A stretch of DNA of 64,000 nt, taken from the NCBI GenBank assembly GCA_037043455.1, contig JAWPHD010001286.1, positions 124,001 through 188,000 on the forward strand, given 5' to 3'. The position numbers and the translations under genes were made by a program. Origin of the DNA: Cyrtodaria siliqua (taxonomy: Eukaryota > Mollusca > Bivalvia > Adapedonta > Hiatellidae). Positions 10,311-21,279 of the stretch are shown here, piece after piece; positions within the stretch are counted from its first letter, which is position 1; each line of letters starts with the position of its first letter. The notes under the pieces are model-generated. The model was not told the DNA's origin and ran no database searches. It saw nothing but the letters and a program-made list of their open reading frames with translations.

Positions 10311-11859
10311 GATACATTTTTCCAGGAGTTCCAGAAGGACATGGTAAGACCTGCGAGGATGCAAACAAACAAACAAACGAATGGCAGAAGATTCTGCCTA
10401 ATGGGGATAGAATACTAATATTTCAAATACTGAGAAATAAGTAAGTATTCAAAGCATGCATGACACACATGTTTATAAACATGTTTATTACACACTATAC
10501 AATAATATGAAATAGGCACTACCTATGTAACGGGAAAAGCACTTTGATAGAATGTACACCTTTTACATTTATATGTCTTAAATATTACCTATCTCTATGT
10601 TAAGTGTGTGAACTAATTATACATTTGATCAGATCTTAATCTTAGTCTAGAAATAGTTATAGATTTGACTTTACGCAAAATATGTAAACAAATATATTTC
10701 TAAGGCCTAATAAATATAATATCCGTGTTTACTCAACCTTGTTGGAAACTATGGGTAGGAAGCTTTTTGTTTTATTTTTTGATTTTATTTTTTTATCCGT
10801 AATAAGACTTTAAACTCGAGAACAATACGATACGGATAGATTTGAGTGCAGACTTTATTTGATCTTTTTCTTTGCACAGGAAAGATGCACAAGCATTTTG
10901 GTGCAGTTTTTGAGTGAGTGTATTTGAATTTTCAGGTGCTAACAAACTGAAAAGTTGTCGGAAAAAATAGATTCGTTTTATTCTCATAAAAAATAGCGTT
11001 TAAAAGGAGTTGGTCCGTTCAACACGGGTATTAAACACGGGTATTATTTTATATGGCCTAAGTTTTAAATGTCAGTCTCGTGTTAGAAAAGTGTCATCTC
11101 AATGAATCTAGAAACATGTTTATTATTTATTCTTTTTGTGGAAAGTGGGCGTGTGGATGGTGTGTGGGGATACATGGAGTCTGCTTAATTAAGTCCAATG
11201 GCATGTACATAAAATTGGAATATCAAGGTTATATTTGTTGGCATAAATATCCATCAAAATACTTAGGATTTTTTTTCTATGTTTAATGAATGAGACTCAT
11301 ATGTAGTAGTTGGTAGGTAGTCGAGGCCTTTTCACCCTTCTTCGCAGCGGTCTGTATAAGGCCCCTTCCCCACCCACATTTCTTTGAAATCATACAGTTT
11401 TCCCCATCTTTTAAACTTAATTAACTCTGAAAATTTCATTCCCCAGCCATAAATATTTCCCCCAATTCAGAGGCCCCTTTCCACAACTAATAAAAATGCC
11501 CTGGTAGGAGGGGAAGGGTGGTGGGGGAGGGGTGGGTGGCCTTCTTTTAAGCTGTTATTGGTGAAATTTTCTTTTTGTTATCTGTTGAGTGTTATTGAGA
11601 ATTTTTATTTAATCTTTGTTACCTGTTATCATCGAATTTTAACCCCACTCCCCATCCATTCCATACACAATTAATTATTAATTGTATCAAAGTACTTTGC
11701 CCGTTATCTATGCAGTGCCTGTTTCATATTAACAAAATATTGTTATAGTAAATCACCATTGCTGTTATCATTTTTTGTCATAAGGGCCGAAATTTAACCC
11801 ATTCCGTTTCAAAAAAAGTATTTTTTCCCATATTGCAGTAAAACTCACCTACTCGGAAC
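10311..11859. other. Unique sequence, no gene recognised
   Basis: AT-rich to about 11.3 kb, then a C/G-rich patch (11330-11540, with GGGGAGGGGTGGGTGG near 11523). Short frames (60-70 codons) have no recognisable motifs. I see no shared repeat here. Confidence 0.45.
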
Positions 11860-12126
11860 TCATTTAAAATTCGACGGAGAACCCGTAAATCCGGAAATCT
11901 CGCCGTGTTTTGAACGTGTCCTTTTTAAATAGTCAAAGAGAGTAGCTTCCTTTATAAATACATTTGTTCTGTCTCGGCCAATTGTGCTAGGATCGATCGA
12001 GATTTTGCGAATGTGTATTTTAATATCGTCTGTCATTTTGGAGTCGAAATTGAAGTTGGTCGCATTATGAAAATGAAAATTAGTAGCGTTAGTTAGTGAG
12101 TATTTACCATATTCATTTGCATGCAT
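11860..12126 (-). CDS. Weak candidate small ORF or exon, 88 codons
   Basis: An open frame of 88 codons reads on the minus strand. A second in-frame ATG in a reasonable context (CCAAAATGAC) would start a 58-residue peptide, MTDDIKIHIRKISIDP..., rich in charged residues. A few bases past the stop, the minus strand reads GAGTAGGTGAGT, a good splice-donor consensus. I do not recognise the protein and see no matching acceptor, promoter or poly(A) signal. In 64 kb of AT-rich DNA a frame this long is expected by chance. Confidence 0.12.
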   Translation of the reverse strand: MHANEYGKYSLTNATNFHFHNATNFNFDSKMTDDIKIHIRKISIDPSTIGRDRTNVFIKEATLFDYLKRTRSKHGEISGFTGSPSNFK

Positions 12127-12140
12127 ACGTGTAACCTTTA

Positions 12141-12185
12141 GTCGGGCTTAGCCCGACCTGCCTCCGTCAGGTCGAGCTTTGCCCG
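12141..12185. repeat. GC-rich nested dyads
   Basis: GTCGGGC-TTA-GCCCGAC is a perfect short hairpin; it overlaps GACCTG-CCTCCGT-CAGGTC, and the block closes with CGAGCTTTGCCCG, which can pair back with CGGGC. The cluster is a sharp GC island in AT-rich DNA. Such clusters occur at the ends of some bivalve repeats, but no element boundary is defined here. Confidence 0.6.
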
Positions 12186-12759
12186 TAATATGTTCTTTTA
12201 GAATAGTTTGAGTAGTTTGCAGTGCGCCTTGCAGCTACATTAGCAGTCTGTACTTGATGGTAGTTTGTTGAATTATAGTCAAAAACAAATGTTTCTGGCA
12301 AATACACATGTCACGTTGTACGAAGCAGACGTCACATGGAAGAGGTCAAAGGTAATCGAAATATCCCGGTAAGCTCTCCAATTTGCTCACAATCACGAAT
12401 TCGATTTGAGATTTACTCAGCTCTCTAGTCTGTACAATTGATTTTAATCTGCACATTGGGTGCGATTTATTCAGAACAAACACAATGATATGAAATCGAG
12501 TTCTCAGAATAATTTAAATTTATTGCAAGTGATGTATGTTTAAAATTTCCCAACAACAACAGAACATAACGCAATTATTTATCAAACAAAAACAGTATGC
12601 AAAGGTCATTAAAGACAGCAGTTTGATTGGAAATTGCAAAAGATCTGCATTGAAGGAGTAATACTGAAGCAGAAGCATCGATAATGTAGAAAACAAGATG
12701 TTTGACGAGTAGGTTGGGTTGTTTTGTACAGAGAGTAGTTCAATGTTTAACTCTCTAAT
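12186..12759. other. Unique sequence, no gene seen
   Basis: Nothing recognised apart from weak frames up to 96 codons on the minus strand lacking domain character. Confidence 0.45.
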
Positions 12760-12834
12760 GCCACCCTTGGGAGAACATGGTGCTATATGAATATAAAAAG
12801 AAAGGTGCATAGCATCTTATTCTCCCAAGGTGGC
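12760..12834. repeat. Small hairpin
   Basis: GCCACCCTTGGGAGAA pairs with TTCTCCCAAGGTGGC, one bulged C, with a loop of about 45 bases that itself holds GGTGCTA/TAGCATC complementarity. Confidence 0.65.
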
Positions 12835-13057
12835 GATAACATGCTTTCCGAAGCAGAAGACATATGTAAGAAACAAAAATGATAGCGACATATTCGATTG
12901 CGATTTTTCCCCCAATATTTGAAGATGAGTATAATTTTATTTTAGAATGTTCTTTCTTTATTTAAAGACATACGTAAAATACACATAAAAAGGTATTTCT
13001 GGACAAGACCAAGTATGTTTAAGCTAAAACTGCTATTTAGTAGCGAAAATGAAAATG

Positions 13058-13432
13058 TCATCAGAAATTTAAGTATGTATATCTTCAAATGTTTTGAAGT
13101 AAAGCAACAGATTATTTGACCATATATTGAAAATCTTCTTAATCCATATTTGACATCCAATTAATGTAACTTTGTTTTATATTTGGTTATCTTATATGCA
13201 TGTTATTTAAGTCGTATATAATTGTAAATATGTATGTTATTACATTTCCAACTTTAAAGTGTTTTAACTTACAGTTGTTTTTATATTAAACTTATTTTGA
13301 ATTGTGTCATTAGTTTGCGAACTGTAAATATGTGTACTGCTATGTCATATGTTCTATGTATATATGCATTTGTAGTATCTCACGGGCCTATGGCCTATTG
13401 ATTTATGAATAAAATCTTCTTCTTCTTTGAAA
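13058..13432 (+). mobile_element. Retrotransposon-like 3' end, copy 2
   Basis: Near-identical to the two ends of the copy at 5286-5932, with the same AATAAA and (CTT)n terminus. It joins TAGTTTGCG directly to AACTGTAAATATG, lacking the 275-bp hairpin-bearing middle. The upstream flanks of the two copies are unrelated, as expected for 5' truncation. Confidence 0.55.
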
Positions 13433-14068
13433 TGAAAAGAATTAAAGGAAATCCGTTGTGAAACTGCGGACACTAATTATTATGTCTGTAGAAATGTTTG
13501 CGTATTGTACAGTTTGTCGATGACATTTCTACAATCGTTCATCTTTACGAAAACAGAAGTCGAAAGTCAGATGTTTCGGTGAAAAATTTAAATTCTCTCT
13601 AGAATTTGTTACCAAGTCACGACTTGTAGAATTATAATAAACACAATTGATGTTAATGCTTCCAATGTGCGTGGTTTCTAAACAGGGAATTATTGAGAAA
13701 AAAAAGAACAATTTAAAAGCAAATGGTTTGAAATCCTGTACTAAGACAAAATAATTTTACACAAATTGTGTGTGTCATTATTTAATTTCCTCTACAACCA
13801 GAGAAATAAAAGAAACTATTTGTGAAATAAAAACAGGCATGCACTGTCATTAAATAGAGATAGCGGCCATACACGGCTGTGATTTTGAAATGAGTATTAT
13901 TGAACATTGCATGCAGTAAGATGTATGACGAGTAGCTGCACATATTGTACATTGTGTCGCTATACCATATTACATGTTTACAGAAAGGAATGGTTGGCTG
14001 AATGTTTTTTTACGTAATTTACAGCACATGTTAGGCTATATATTCGGTGGATTATTTATTTTAGTGTT
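13433..14068. other. Unique sequence, no gene seen
   Basis: AT-rich, no shared repeat and no convincing frame. Confidence 0.45.
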
Positions 14069-14145
14069 TGAGGCAGACAACCCATTTTTTTGGGGTAGAA
14101 CCAGTACTGTATATCTCCCGCCATCCGTAAGAAACGACTCTTTTT
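14069..14145 (-). mobile_element. SINE family 1 fragment, reversed
   Basis: The minus strand reads TTACGGATGGCGGGAGATAT, then ACAGTACTGGTTCTACCC, then a diverged GGGTTGTCTGCC, which is the middle of the SINE seen complete at 37.1 kb. The tRNA-related head is lost or too diverged in the bases beyond 14145. Confidence 0.7.
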
Positions 14146-14512
14146 CTCGCAGCGTCTTTACCATCACGGAAGCGATTTACGGGAACGGAAGCAATCTGCA
14201 GTGGGCATTCAACTCCTGTCTGAGTCGTTCCCAAATTCGATTTACCCATTGTTTATGAAACAACATTAATACAACGTATTTACATTCAAGTTCTTTGACA
14301 AATTAATTACAAAACGGTTTATATTTCTCTACACAAAAGAAAATAACACAAAATGTTTCAAAGTAAAATCATGCAAATGCCATTAAAATTCTGATAGGAA
14401 TCCAATTGATGTGAATGATGAACTCAAAATAGGTACACGTTATTCTCCTGCAAGGAGGTAAAAATTTAAGTACATTATATATCGAGACGTAAAGGCCTTT
14501 TCATAGTTCAAA
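14146..14512. other. Unique sequence
   Basis: No feature recognised; a GC-richer patch at 14150-14250 may be the decayed SINE head. Confidence 0.35.
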
Positions 14513-14650
14513 CACACAGCTTAGTCAAGAATTCATAGTACAAGAATCATGTTGAAAGATCCTTTATGAAATTGGGAAATTCACACAGCTTAGTCAAGAA
14601 TTCATAGTACGAGAATCATGTTGAAAGATCCTTTATGAAATTGGGAAATT
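14513..14650. repeat. 69-bp tandem duplication
   Basis: CACACAGCTTAGTCAAGAAT at 14513 recurs at 14582, and both units end with CCTTTATGAAATTGGGAAAT. They differ by about one base (TACAAG against TACGAG). Confidence 0.9.
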
Positions 14651-14937
14651 ATTATTAGATTTCTTTTTAATATATACTACATTATCTAACTAAAGTGTTG
14701 ACAGTGTCTGTGTTGTTGTCAGTCAACGTAACCAGGTATACTTATGTATTTCGGTTTATATGTGTTCTAAAACAACCCCACGCACCACACACACCCAAAC
14801 ACACCCGCGTTTAATTGGGATGACAAAAGGGTAAGCGTGAGATCTGCACCCTCGATTCTGGTTCCCCAGCGGTGTTTTTTGCCACTGACCGTTCACACTG
14901 TTGTCAAGTCTTTTACGTTTGTGGCACCGCATCTAAA

Positions 14938-15572
14938 GCTTCTGTTTCTCCATGTTATTGTTGTTTGTTTTGAATGTGTGTGTTCTGTGAGAACTACATT
15001 GGCTGTTCGACTTTTCTGTTTCTCCATGTTATTGTTGTTTGTTTTGAATGTGTGTGTTCTGTGACAGCCACATTTTCTGTTTCTCTTTTCTGTTCTCCAT
15101 GTTATTGTTGTTTGTTTTGAATGCGTGTGTTCTGTGACGGCTACATTTTCTGTTTCTCCATGTTATTGTTGTTTGTTTTGAATGTGTGAGTTCTGTGACA
15201 GCTACATTTTCTGTTTCTCCATGTTATTGTTGTTTGTTTTGAATGTGTGTATTCTGTGACAGCTACATTTGCCGTTCGACTTTTCTGTTTCTCCAAGTTA
15301 TTGTTGTTTGTTTTGAATGTGTGTATTCTGTGACATCTACATTTGCCGTTCGACTTTTCTGGTTCTCCATGTTATTGTTGTTTGTTTTGAATGTGTGTGT
15401 TCTGTGACAGCCACATTTTCTGTTTCTCTTTTCTGTTTCTCCATGTTATTGTTGTTTGTTTTGAATGTGTGTGTTCTGTGACAGCTACATTTGCCGTTCG
15501 ACTTTTCTGTTTCTCCATGTTATTGTTGTTTGTTTTGAATGCGTGTGTTCTGTGACGGCTACATTTCGTGTT
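14938..15572. repeat. Tandem array, ~61/73-bp unit, nine copies
   Basis: The core GTTATTGTTGTTTGTTTTGA, then ATGTGTGTGTTCTGTGACAG, recurs nine times. Units alternate between about 61 bp and about 73 bp because some contain an extra TTGCCGTTCGAC block, giving higher-order variation. The array is not coding. Confidence 0.9.
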
Positions 15573-17219
15573 TGACTTTTGTATCTGCGAAACGGACGTC
15601 TAATTGTGCATTAACACACATACATACTTTTATATATTTAGCTAACTGAAACAAGTTCATGACAAAGATACACGTTTAACATGTTGTCCAAAGCAGAAGT
15701 CAGATGTAAGAAGTCAATGGAAGTGGCAATTTCCCATAATCTCTCCCATTTGTTCCCAAGTCACGAATTCAATTTGAATCTTGCTTGAGTTCTAGTTGAT
15801 ACAATTGATTTTTATGTGCCCTATGCGCGTGGTATGAAAATAGGACTTTATTGAAACAAAAACAACTCAAAACAAATTATCTGAAATCGGGTCCGTAGAC
15901 AAAAATAAATTTAGGGCAAATGATATGTGTCACTGTTTAAATGTCTTCGTGATTAGGAACCTAAATGAAAATAAGAACATGCAAACATCATTACATAAAA
16001 CAAGCTTCTATGTATGTTTTGAATATGTTCTTGGAGAAGCACAGAATATCAAAGATGTAGTCATTTTTTTATAGAACGTGACAGCATGGGTAATTCTAAT
16101 ATTGTAGTTCCTTCCAGTAAGACGTACATGGATATTTTTAAGATTTGCCTTTGTCATCAACAGATAATGAATTAGTGTTTTTTTAAACAAGGTTAAACAC
16201 ATATAATGCAAGAAGCAAGATATTGAAAAGTTTCCAAAAATAAAGTAGGAAATAAAATAGTTATAAATCAAAGCATTAATGGCCATCTTGGACAACTTTG
16301 TCACTTTAAAGTTAAAACTATTTTTGCACAGTCAAACACTGCGCCTATTTATGATCGGAAGATGATTAATGCCATAGCAAAGTATGACAAGGAAGTATTT
16401 ATGCTTCACGTGCACTCCTAAACTTGACGTTTACCCCTCCCACCTAGACGTAACGACCAGAAAAATTATCAAAATTGTGTCATATCTTCAGATTTCGCCG
16501 GTCAAAATATGAAATAGAAATTGTTTAAGAGGCAGTGGCTCTTGCTTTATTCGAATATATTGCCATTTTATCCGTAAAACACTGGATAATTGAATAATCG
16601 GGGTCGATGGTTTCCGTCTCTGACTGGAATTGAGACTTTTATTATCCCCTTCCGATGGGTTAAAACAGAGTCACTGTCAAGTGTCGCGTTAGAAGTGTTT
16701 TTACGGCCACAAAAACAGAATTAGACGCTAGTTTTATTTAATTATCCAGAATGATTTCGCTTTATGTGAAATTATGTGAAATTTGAAATAGGCCGATCTA
16801 TAGGTCTTGTTTTCTCGTGATTGATTCTGGTTCCGAGAAGCACTATAATTTTCAGGAATTCTAGCTAGCTCCTTTGGGTATTGCGTTGTCTAGTTATTGA
16901 TTTTGATTTTATTGACCTTTGAAAAAGGCTGAAATTTTATGTAAATTTCTCCAAGATTATTGCCTATTCGCCTGTGTTTTATTTTTTTCAATTCGTTTTA
17001 TATTAAAATCATCATTCATTTAGCTGCCTCGACTCGAAATCGTACAATATAAAACGCGTCACTTTTGGCACATGGTTCTGTTTATGGTGTTTCAAACGAA
17101 AACCCTCAATCAATTTCTTAGGATCTTCTACTTATGTAGCATTTAAGGTGAAATGTGATCCATTTTCACGGCATCAGAGCTTTTAATGGCTTAAGAGGAA
17201 TGTCTGTGGGTTAATGCAA
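15573..17219. other. Repeat-free stretch; possible regulatory DNA at 16340-17110
   Basis: No gene recognised. The segment from about 16340 to 17110 has no simple repeat, shows no match to the window's repeat families, and has balanced composition with many TAAT/ATTA-type homeodomain cores (for example TTTAATTATCC near 16737). That is how many conserved non-coding elements look, but conservation cannot be judged from one sequence. Confidence 0.3.
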
Positions 17220-17363
17220 CATGCTTTTTGCCCAACGGATTTTAAAGAAACAAGCAATGGTGTTCGTAAAATATGTGTTAATTATGTTGAGCATGCTTTT
17301 TGCCCAAAGACTTTTAAAGAAACAAGCAATGGTGTTCGTAATATATGTTAATTATGTTGCGCA
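17220..17363. repeat. 72-bp tandem duplication
   Basis: CATGCTTTTTGCCCAA at 17220 recurs at 17292; both units share TTTTAAAGAAACAAGCAATG and GTGTTCGTAA. The unit is a multiple of three, so an open frame of about 60 codons crosses it. Confidence 0.9.
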
Positions 17364-17457
17364 AGAGAAACGGGCGGTACTAATTTTAACTTTATATCTA
17401 TAGATCAGCCTTTCTTGTTCCTTTTTGCTTATCCCTACGAGTGCCAGCCTATGCATT

Positions 17458-17702
17458 GCCTAGCCGAATGGTTAACGACGTTGCGTTGTAAACCTTCGCC
17501 TCTCACCGCTGCGGGTTCGAATCCAACTGGGAGCTCGACTTGTAAGTGAGGAAGTGTCGATTCTTACGGATGGCGGGAGGTGTACAGTACTGGTTCCACC
17601 CAGGAAAAGTGGGTGGTCTGTCTCTACTTCAAAAAATCGACCGTCATATATGACCTTACCTGTGTTAAAAATGACGTAAAACACCATACAAACAAACAAA
17701 TA
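17458..17702 (+). mobile_element. tRNA-derived SINE, family 1, nearly complete
   Basis: Internal RNA polymerase III promoter: box A in GCCGAATGGTTAACG and box B in GGGTTCGAATCC, with spacing typical of tRNA-like heads. The body follows (TTACGGATGGCGGGAGGTGT, GTACTGGTTCCACCCAGG, GTGGGTGGTCTG), then CGTAAAACACCATACA and an (AAAC)n-like tail. The very 5' end differs from the 37.1-kb copy (TGCCTAGCC in place of the CTCCGTGGCC block). It needs a LINE machinery in trans. Confidence 0.85.
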
Positions 17703-18173
17703 AATGATTTCCGGTTAAGGTTAAGGCTTCCAGTTAAGGTATTCTGCGGAAAAGTTGAACGCTCAATGACGCTGGTACTAATAAAGAAGTATTGTCTTTC
17801 ATGTTTCTCGTTTGATCGGAGTTGGACTGAGAAGCTGATTTTCCTACTTCACTTGTATTTGTCCAGAGTTTTTGAGCTGCAACAGTTGCTGATGTGAAAA
17901 ACCCATCCCAATGTCGATTTAGTTGCATTACATTTACATTACATTTAAAAAATTATGCTTCGGCTACACAGAAGTATGGCTGTCATTGACAGTTCCAGTT
18001 CGATAGATACTATTGCTACCTCTGTGCACGTGACTATTGTATACCAAATGCTGTGACATACTTGTACATTTTTAATTTATAGTTATTAAAGCCTTTTTGA
18101 TGTATGTTTTGTTGGCTTTCACTTTTGAAACTTTTGAATATGGTTTTTTTTTTTACATTGTTTCTAAACAATA
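17703..18173. other. Unique sequence
   Basis: Includes a minor AT-rich repeat (TTACATTTACATTACATTT, 17928-17948). No gene recognised. Confidence 0.4.
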
Positions 18174-18201
18174 TTCAAAGGGGCACACGGGAAAATTGAT
18201 T

Positions 18202-19095
18202 TTTTTTAAAACTCTCTACGGCTCAGTAGTATATGGATCGGCTCGCAAGTCTTACTTGCAGATTCTTGATCCTGTACATAATCAGGGATTACAACTCGCC
18301 TTGGGTGCATTTCGTACATCACCAGCTGAAAGTCTATACGTTGAAGCTAACGAACCGTCACTGTCTCCTAGATGGGACAAATTAGCCCTCCAGTATACCA
18401 TTAAATTACAATCTAACCCTTCAAACCCAACATTCGATACTTTTTTTAGTCCTAGTTATGAACCTTTCTTTGATCGAAAACCGAAGGCCATTCGACCATT
18501 TGGTCTTCGTATTAAACCCAAATTAAGAGACATTGAAATCGACCTAAATTTGATCGCCAGTACAAAGTACCACAAATTCTACCGTGGACGTTAGAAGCGC
18601 TAACCATTAATTTTGATCTTTGTAATAGTAACAAGTCTGGTACAGATCCTACTATCTGTCAAAGTAAATTCAATGAACTTAAGTCGAAATATAGCAACTT
18701 TCAACATATCTATACAGATGGTTCCAAAGATGGAGATAAGGTAGCTGCAGCAGTCGTTGCTTACCAACGCAGCATAAAGAGTCACACGCCTGACAAGGCC
18801 TCTATCTTTTCAGCTGAACTTAAGATTGCCTTAATTATATTCAAAAATCTGATGATGACCATTTTGTAATATTTTCTGATTCCCTTTCAGGCCTTGGGTA
18901 ATATGAAACATGATAACCCAGTTGTGCTTCAACTGTTTAGAAATGTATAATTCTCTCATAGTTGATAATGTTATTATTTCCTGCTGGCTTCCAAGCCATG
19001 TAGGAATACATGGAAATGATAGAGCTGATAGTGCTGCTAAGGCAGCATTGGATTTACATATATCTAATACCAAATTACCTTATACAGATTTTTAA
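18202..19095 (+). pseudogene. Reverse transcriptase C-terminus and RNase H, degenerate
   Basis: The first open block (to the stop at 18592-18594) includes YGSVVYGSARKSYLQ and LALGAFRTSPAESLYVE, typical of the region after the RT palm in retrotransposons with a terminal RNase H. A frameshift near 18570 moves the reading to another frame, where YTDGSKDG (18711 on) gives the first RNase H aspartate, SAELKIA the glutamate and FSDSLSG (about 18872) the next aspartate. After another frameshift, LPSHVGIHGNDRADSAAK (about 18988-19041) gives the last aspartate. All four catalytic positions are visible, but three frames are needed to read them. The upstream endonuclease and RT palm are missing. Confidence 0.9.
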
Positions 19096-19697
19096 ATATT
19101 GTATTAACACATCTATTATTGGCAAGCCGCTCGGGATTTGTCAGTGAACAATAAACTCCATTCAATTAAACCGTTACTCGGAGAATGGCGTCCTTCTAGT
19201 AGACCCATACGTCGAGAAGGTGCAGGATAGGGCATACTCGTCATACTCATTCATATTTATTCCAAGGTGAGCAATTACCAGAATGTATGCTCTCTTTTGC
19301 ACCGTTAGCGGTCAAACACATATTGTTGGAATGTGTAGACTTTGATCCTATGCGGCAAAGGTACTACACAGTTAATACTATGAAAGAGTTATTTGATACT
19401 ATAGATTTTAGTCTTGTTTCAGACTTCTTAAAAGAAATCAGACTGTATAATTCATTGTAAAATATTTTTTATATTTGTATTTTACTTGTGAACACGCCCT
19501 TTGACGGGCATTTGTTGCCCTACATATAGATAGTTACTACTTTTACCATATCATCTCTTATATGTAAATAGTTTTAACAAAATATTTTTACATCAGTTTT
19601 TAATAACTTACTATTTAATGTTTCCATCCTTCATCAGTTTTTGCGCAAAATATGACATATATATGTGTCGACGTGCCGTAAAACACCATTCATTCAT
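18215..19697 (+). mobile_element. 5'-truncated non-LTR retrotransposon with RNase H
   Basis: A 1.48-kb fragment carrying the C-terminal part of a reverse transcriptase, an RNase H domain, a Cys/His-containing tail (HILLEC near 19318), an AT-rich 3' UTR, and the terminus CGTAAAACACCATTCA followed by a short ATTC repeat. It is flanked by a short imperfect duplication of its target (TTTAAAACTC at about 18206 and TTTAAAACCTC at about 19697). Frameshifts and stops show that it is inactive. Combined RT and RNase H suits I/Jockey-like clades; the exact clade is not settled. Confidence 0.85.
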
Positions 19698-19993
19698 TTA
19701 AAACCTCACGGCGTCTCGTTAGTATTGCTACATAACTTGCATTTGTTTATTCATTAATATTAAATCAAAAGAACACTACAAACCATATTGTGTTTGCATA
19801 TTATAACTGTTAACAATATTGCAGCAATAATATATTTAAACCTTTGGTAAAATAAGACGAAACAGACAAAGCTCAACAATTTATTTAAATTATACACAAG
19901 CAGTTTAAAAGTAAAAATGATACTGGATAAATAAATCGGGACGCTAATTTCAATGCTTCGTAAACACTTCAAGATTGCCGTGTGTCCCTTTAA

Positions 19994-20456
19994 ACCATCC
20001 GACCGTTCGTAACAATCCGAGATACTTCAAGAAATAATTTCACCGGTATCTGGCGGAAACTACCGAGCAATGTCCCTTGAATGTCGATTGTCGAATTGAC
20101 GGAAATAGCTAAGTGAGCGATACAGTTTCCGTGACGAGGGATACAAGCCAGCTGTCACGGACGGCGTTAAATTAATTTACTCAAACGTTGATTTGACGGA
20201 TTTCTATTCAGCTATGATTAGTGGAAATTATAGGGTGGCCAAGTTAAATTTGGATGCTTCGTTTCGACACAAATTTATTTTCGATAATTGCAGCGAGAAG
20301 TGACAATGACTCACGGGAAGATTTGGACAAATTCTGAGACATTCCGAAATTGCATTACAGTCACAGTCTGGAGTCAATAAAAACTTACAAATTGGTGGAT
20401 TCTGTAGTGCAAGACTTGCAGGCATTGACCTTAAACGTGACATGAGCGGAATTTGC
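19994..20456. other. Unique sequence
   Basis: Relatively GC-balanced and repeat-free (20000-20450). A 71-codon minus-strand frame has no recognisable motif. No gene called. Confidence 0.4.
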
Positions 20457-20590
20457 GAGTTTTTACGGATGGCGGTATGTATACAGTACTGCTTCTACCC
20501 AGGAAAAAGTGGGTGATCTGCATAAAAATCGGTCTTTATATATGGCCTAACATGTGCTAAAAATGTCGTAAAAGACAATTCAAACAAATC
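20457..20590 (+). mobile_element. SINE family 1, 5'-truncated
   Basis: Starts inside the body (TTTTACGGATGGCGG), continues TACAGTACTGCTTCTACCC and AAAGTGGGTGATCTG, and ends with a diverged tail (GTCGTAAAAGACAATTCAAA). The tRNA-like head with box A and box B is missing. Confidence 0.8.
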
Positions 20591-20814
20591 ATTTTTTTCG
20601 TTTTATTTAAACAAATATAACACTTTAATATTCGAATTAATGTGTATACAATAAAACTTGTTTAAATCTAAGAACAGTCCTGTTTTATGCAAGGTTTTTA
20701 TTTGTTTTAAGTGCTCAATTTAAATCAGAGGTTAACACACTTAAATTGATTTTAATTTAGCATGCGATAAATGATACAGACGACTCAATATGTTCAGAAT
20801 CATGTTAAAGGGAC

Positions 20815-21104
20815 ATACGGCAATCTTGAGTTTTATAAAACTTGCGGCGTCGCGTTAGTTTTTCTGCATAAATTGCCTTTGTTCAATCATTAATTAATTA
20901 CTTATAGGAACGGTATAAAGCAAATTATTTTTTTGCATATGATTATATTTCACCAATACTAGTTTTCAAACCTGTGATAGAATAATGAAGAAAAGTTGAA
21001 AACTCAAAATTGTATTTAAATATATCAAGCAGGTTTAAAGTCAAAATGAGACTGGATTAATAAATTGAGAGGCTAATTTGAATGCTTGATGCAACTTCTT
21101 TTAA
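20815..21104 (+). mobile_element. TTAA-type MITE copy D, right end deleted
   Basis: Left end TTAAAGGGACATACGGCAAT and interior match the 327-bp copy at 41.3 kb (TTTCTGCATAAATTG, GATAGAATAATGAAGAAAAG, AAGCAGGTTTAAAGTCAAAA). The right side stops at AATGCTTGAT and jumps to CTTCTTTTAA, so the last ~35 bp with the right inverted repeat are gone. Confidence 0.8.
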
Positions 21105-21279
21105 CATGATCATACATGGGATATATATTTTAATAAAAACAGAGTGTATTTACTACTCAGATATTTATATTTTCCAGGTTAAACTTATTACGCCATCATG
21201 AATGGTAGCTTAGTTTCAGACGTGGTTGTGGACGGTCACTGTGAACAACAACATCAGGCGGTCATCGAAAAAACAACAA

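Larger units (their letters stand above)
18174..19993. mobile_element. TTAA-type MITE copy C, split by a LINE
   Basis: The left end (AAAGGGGCACACGG, 18176 on, then GATTTTTTTTAAAACTC) and the right part (ACCTCACGGCGTCTCGTTAG from 19702 to GTGTCCCTTTAA at 19993) together make about 336 bp, matching the 326-327 bp copies at 27.3 and 41.3 kb. The intervening 1.48 kb is a LINE fragment. The left TTAA is degenerate (TTCAAA), so the copy is old. Confidence 0.7.

Noticed and set aside
17472..17897. Frames of 75-105 codons crossing the SINE
   Set aside because: They translate a polymerase III SINE and its flank; similar frames recur at 37.1 kb for the same reason.
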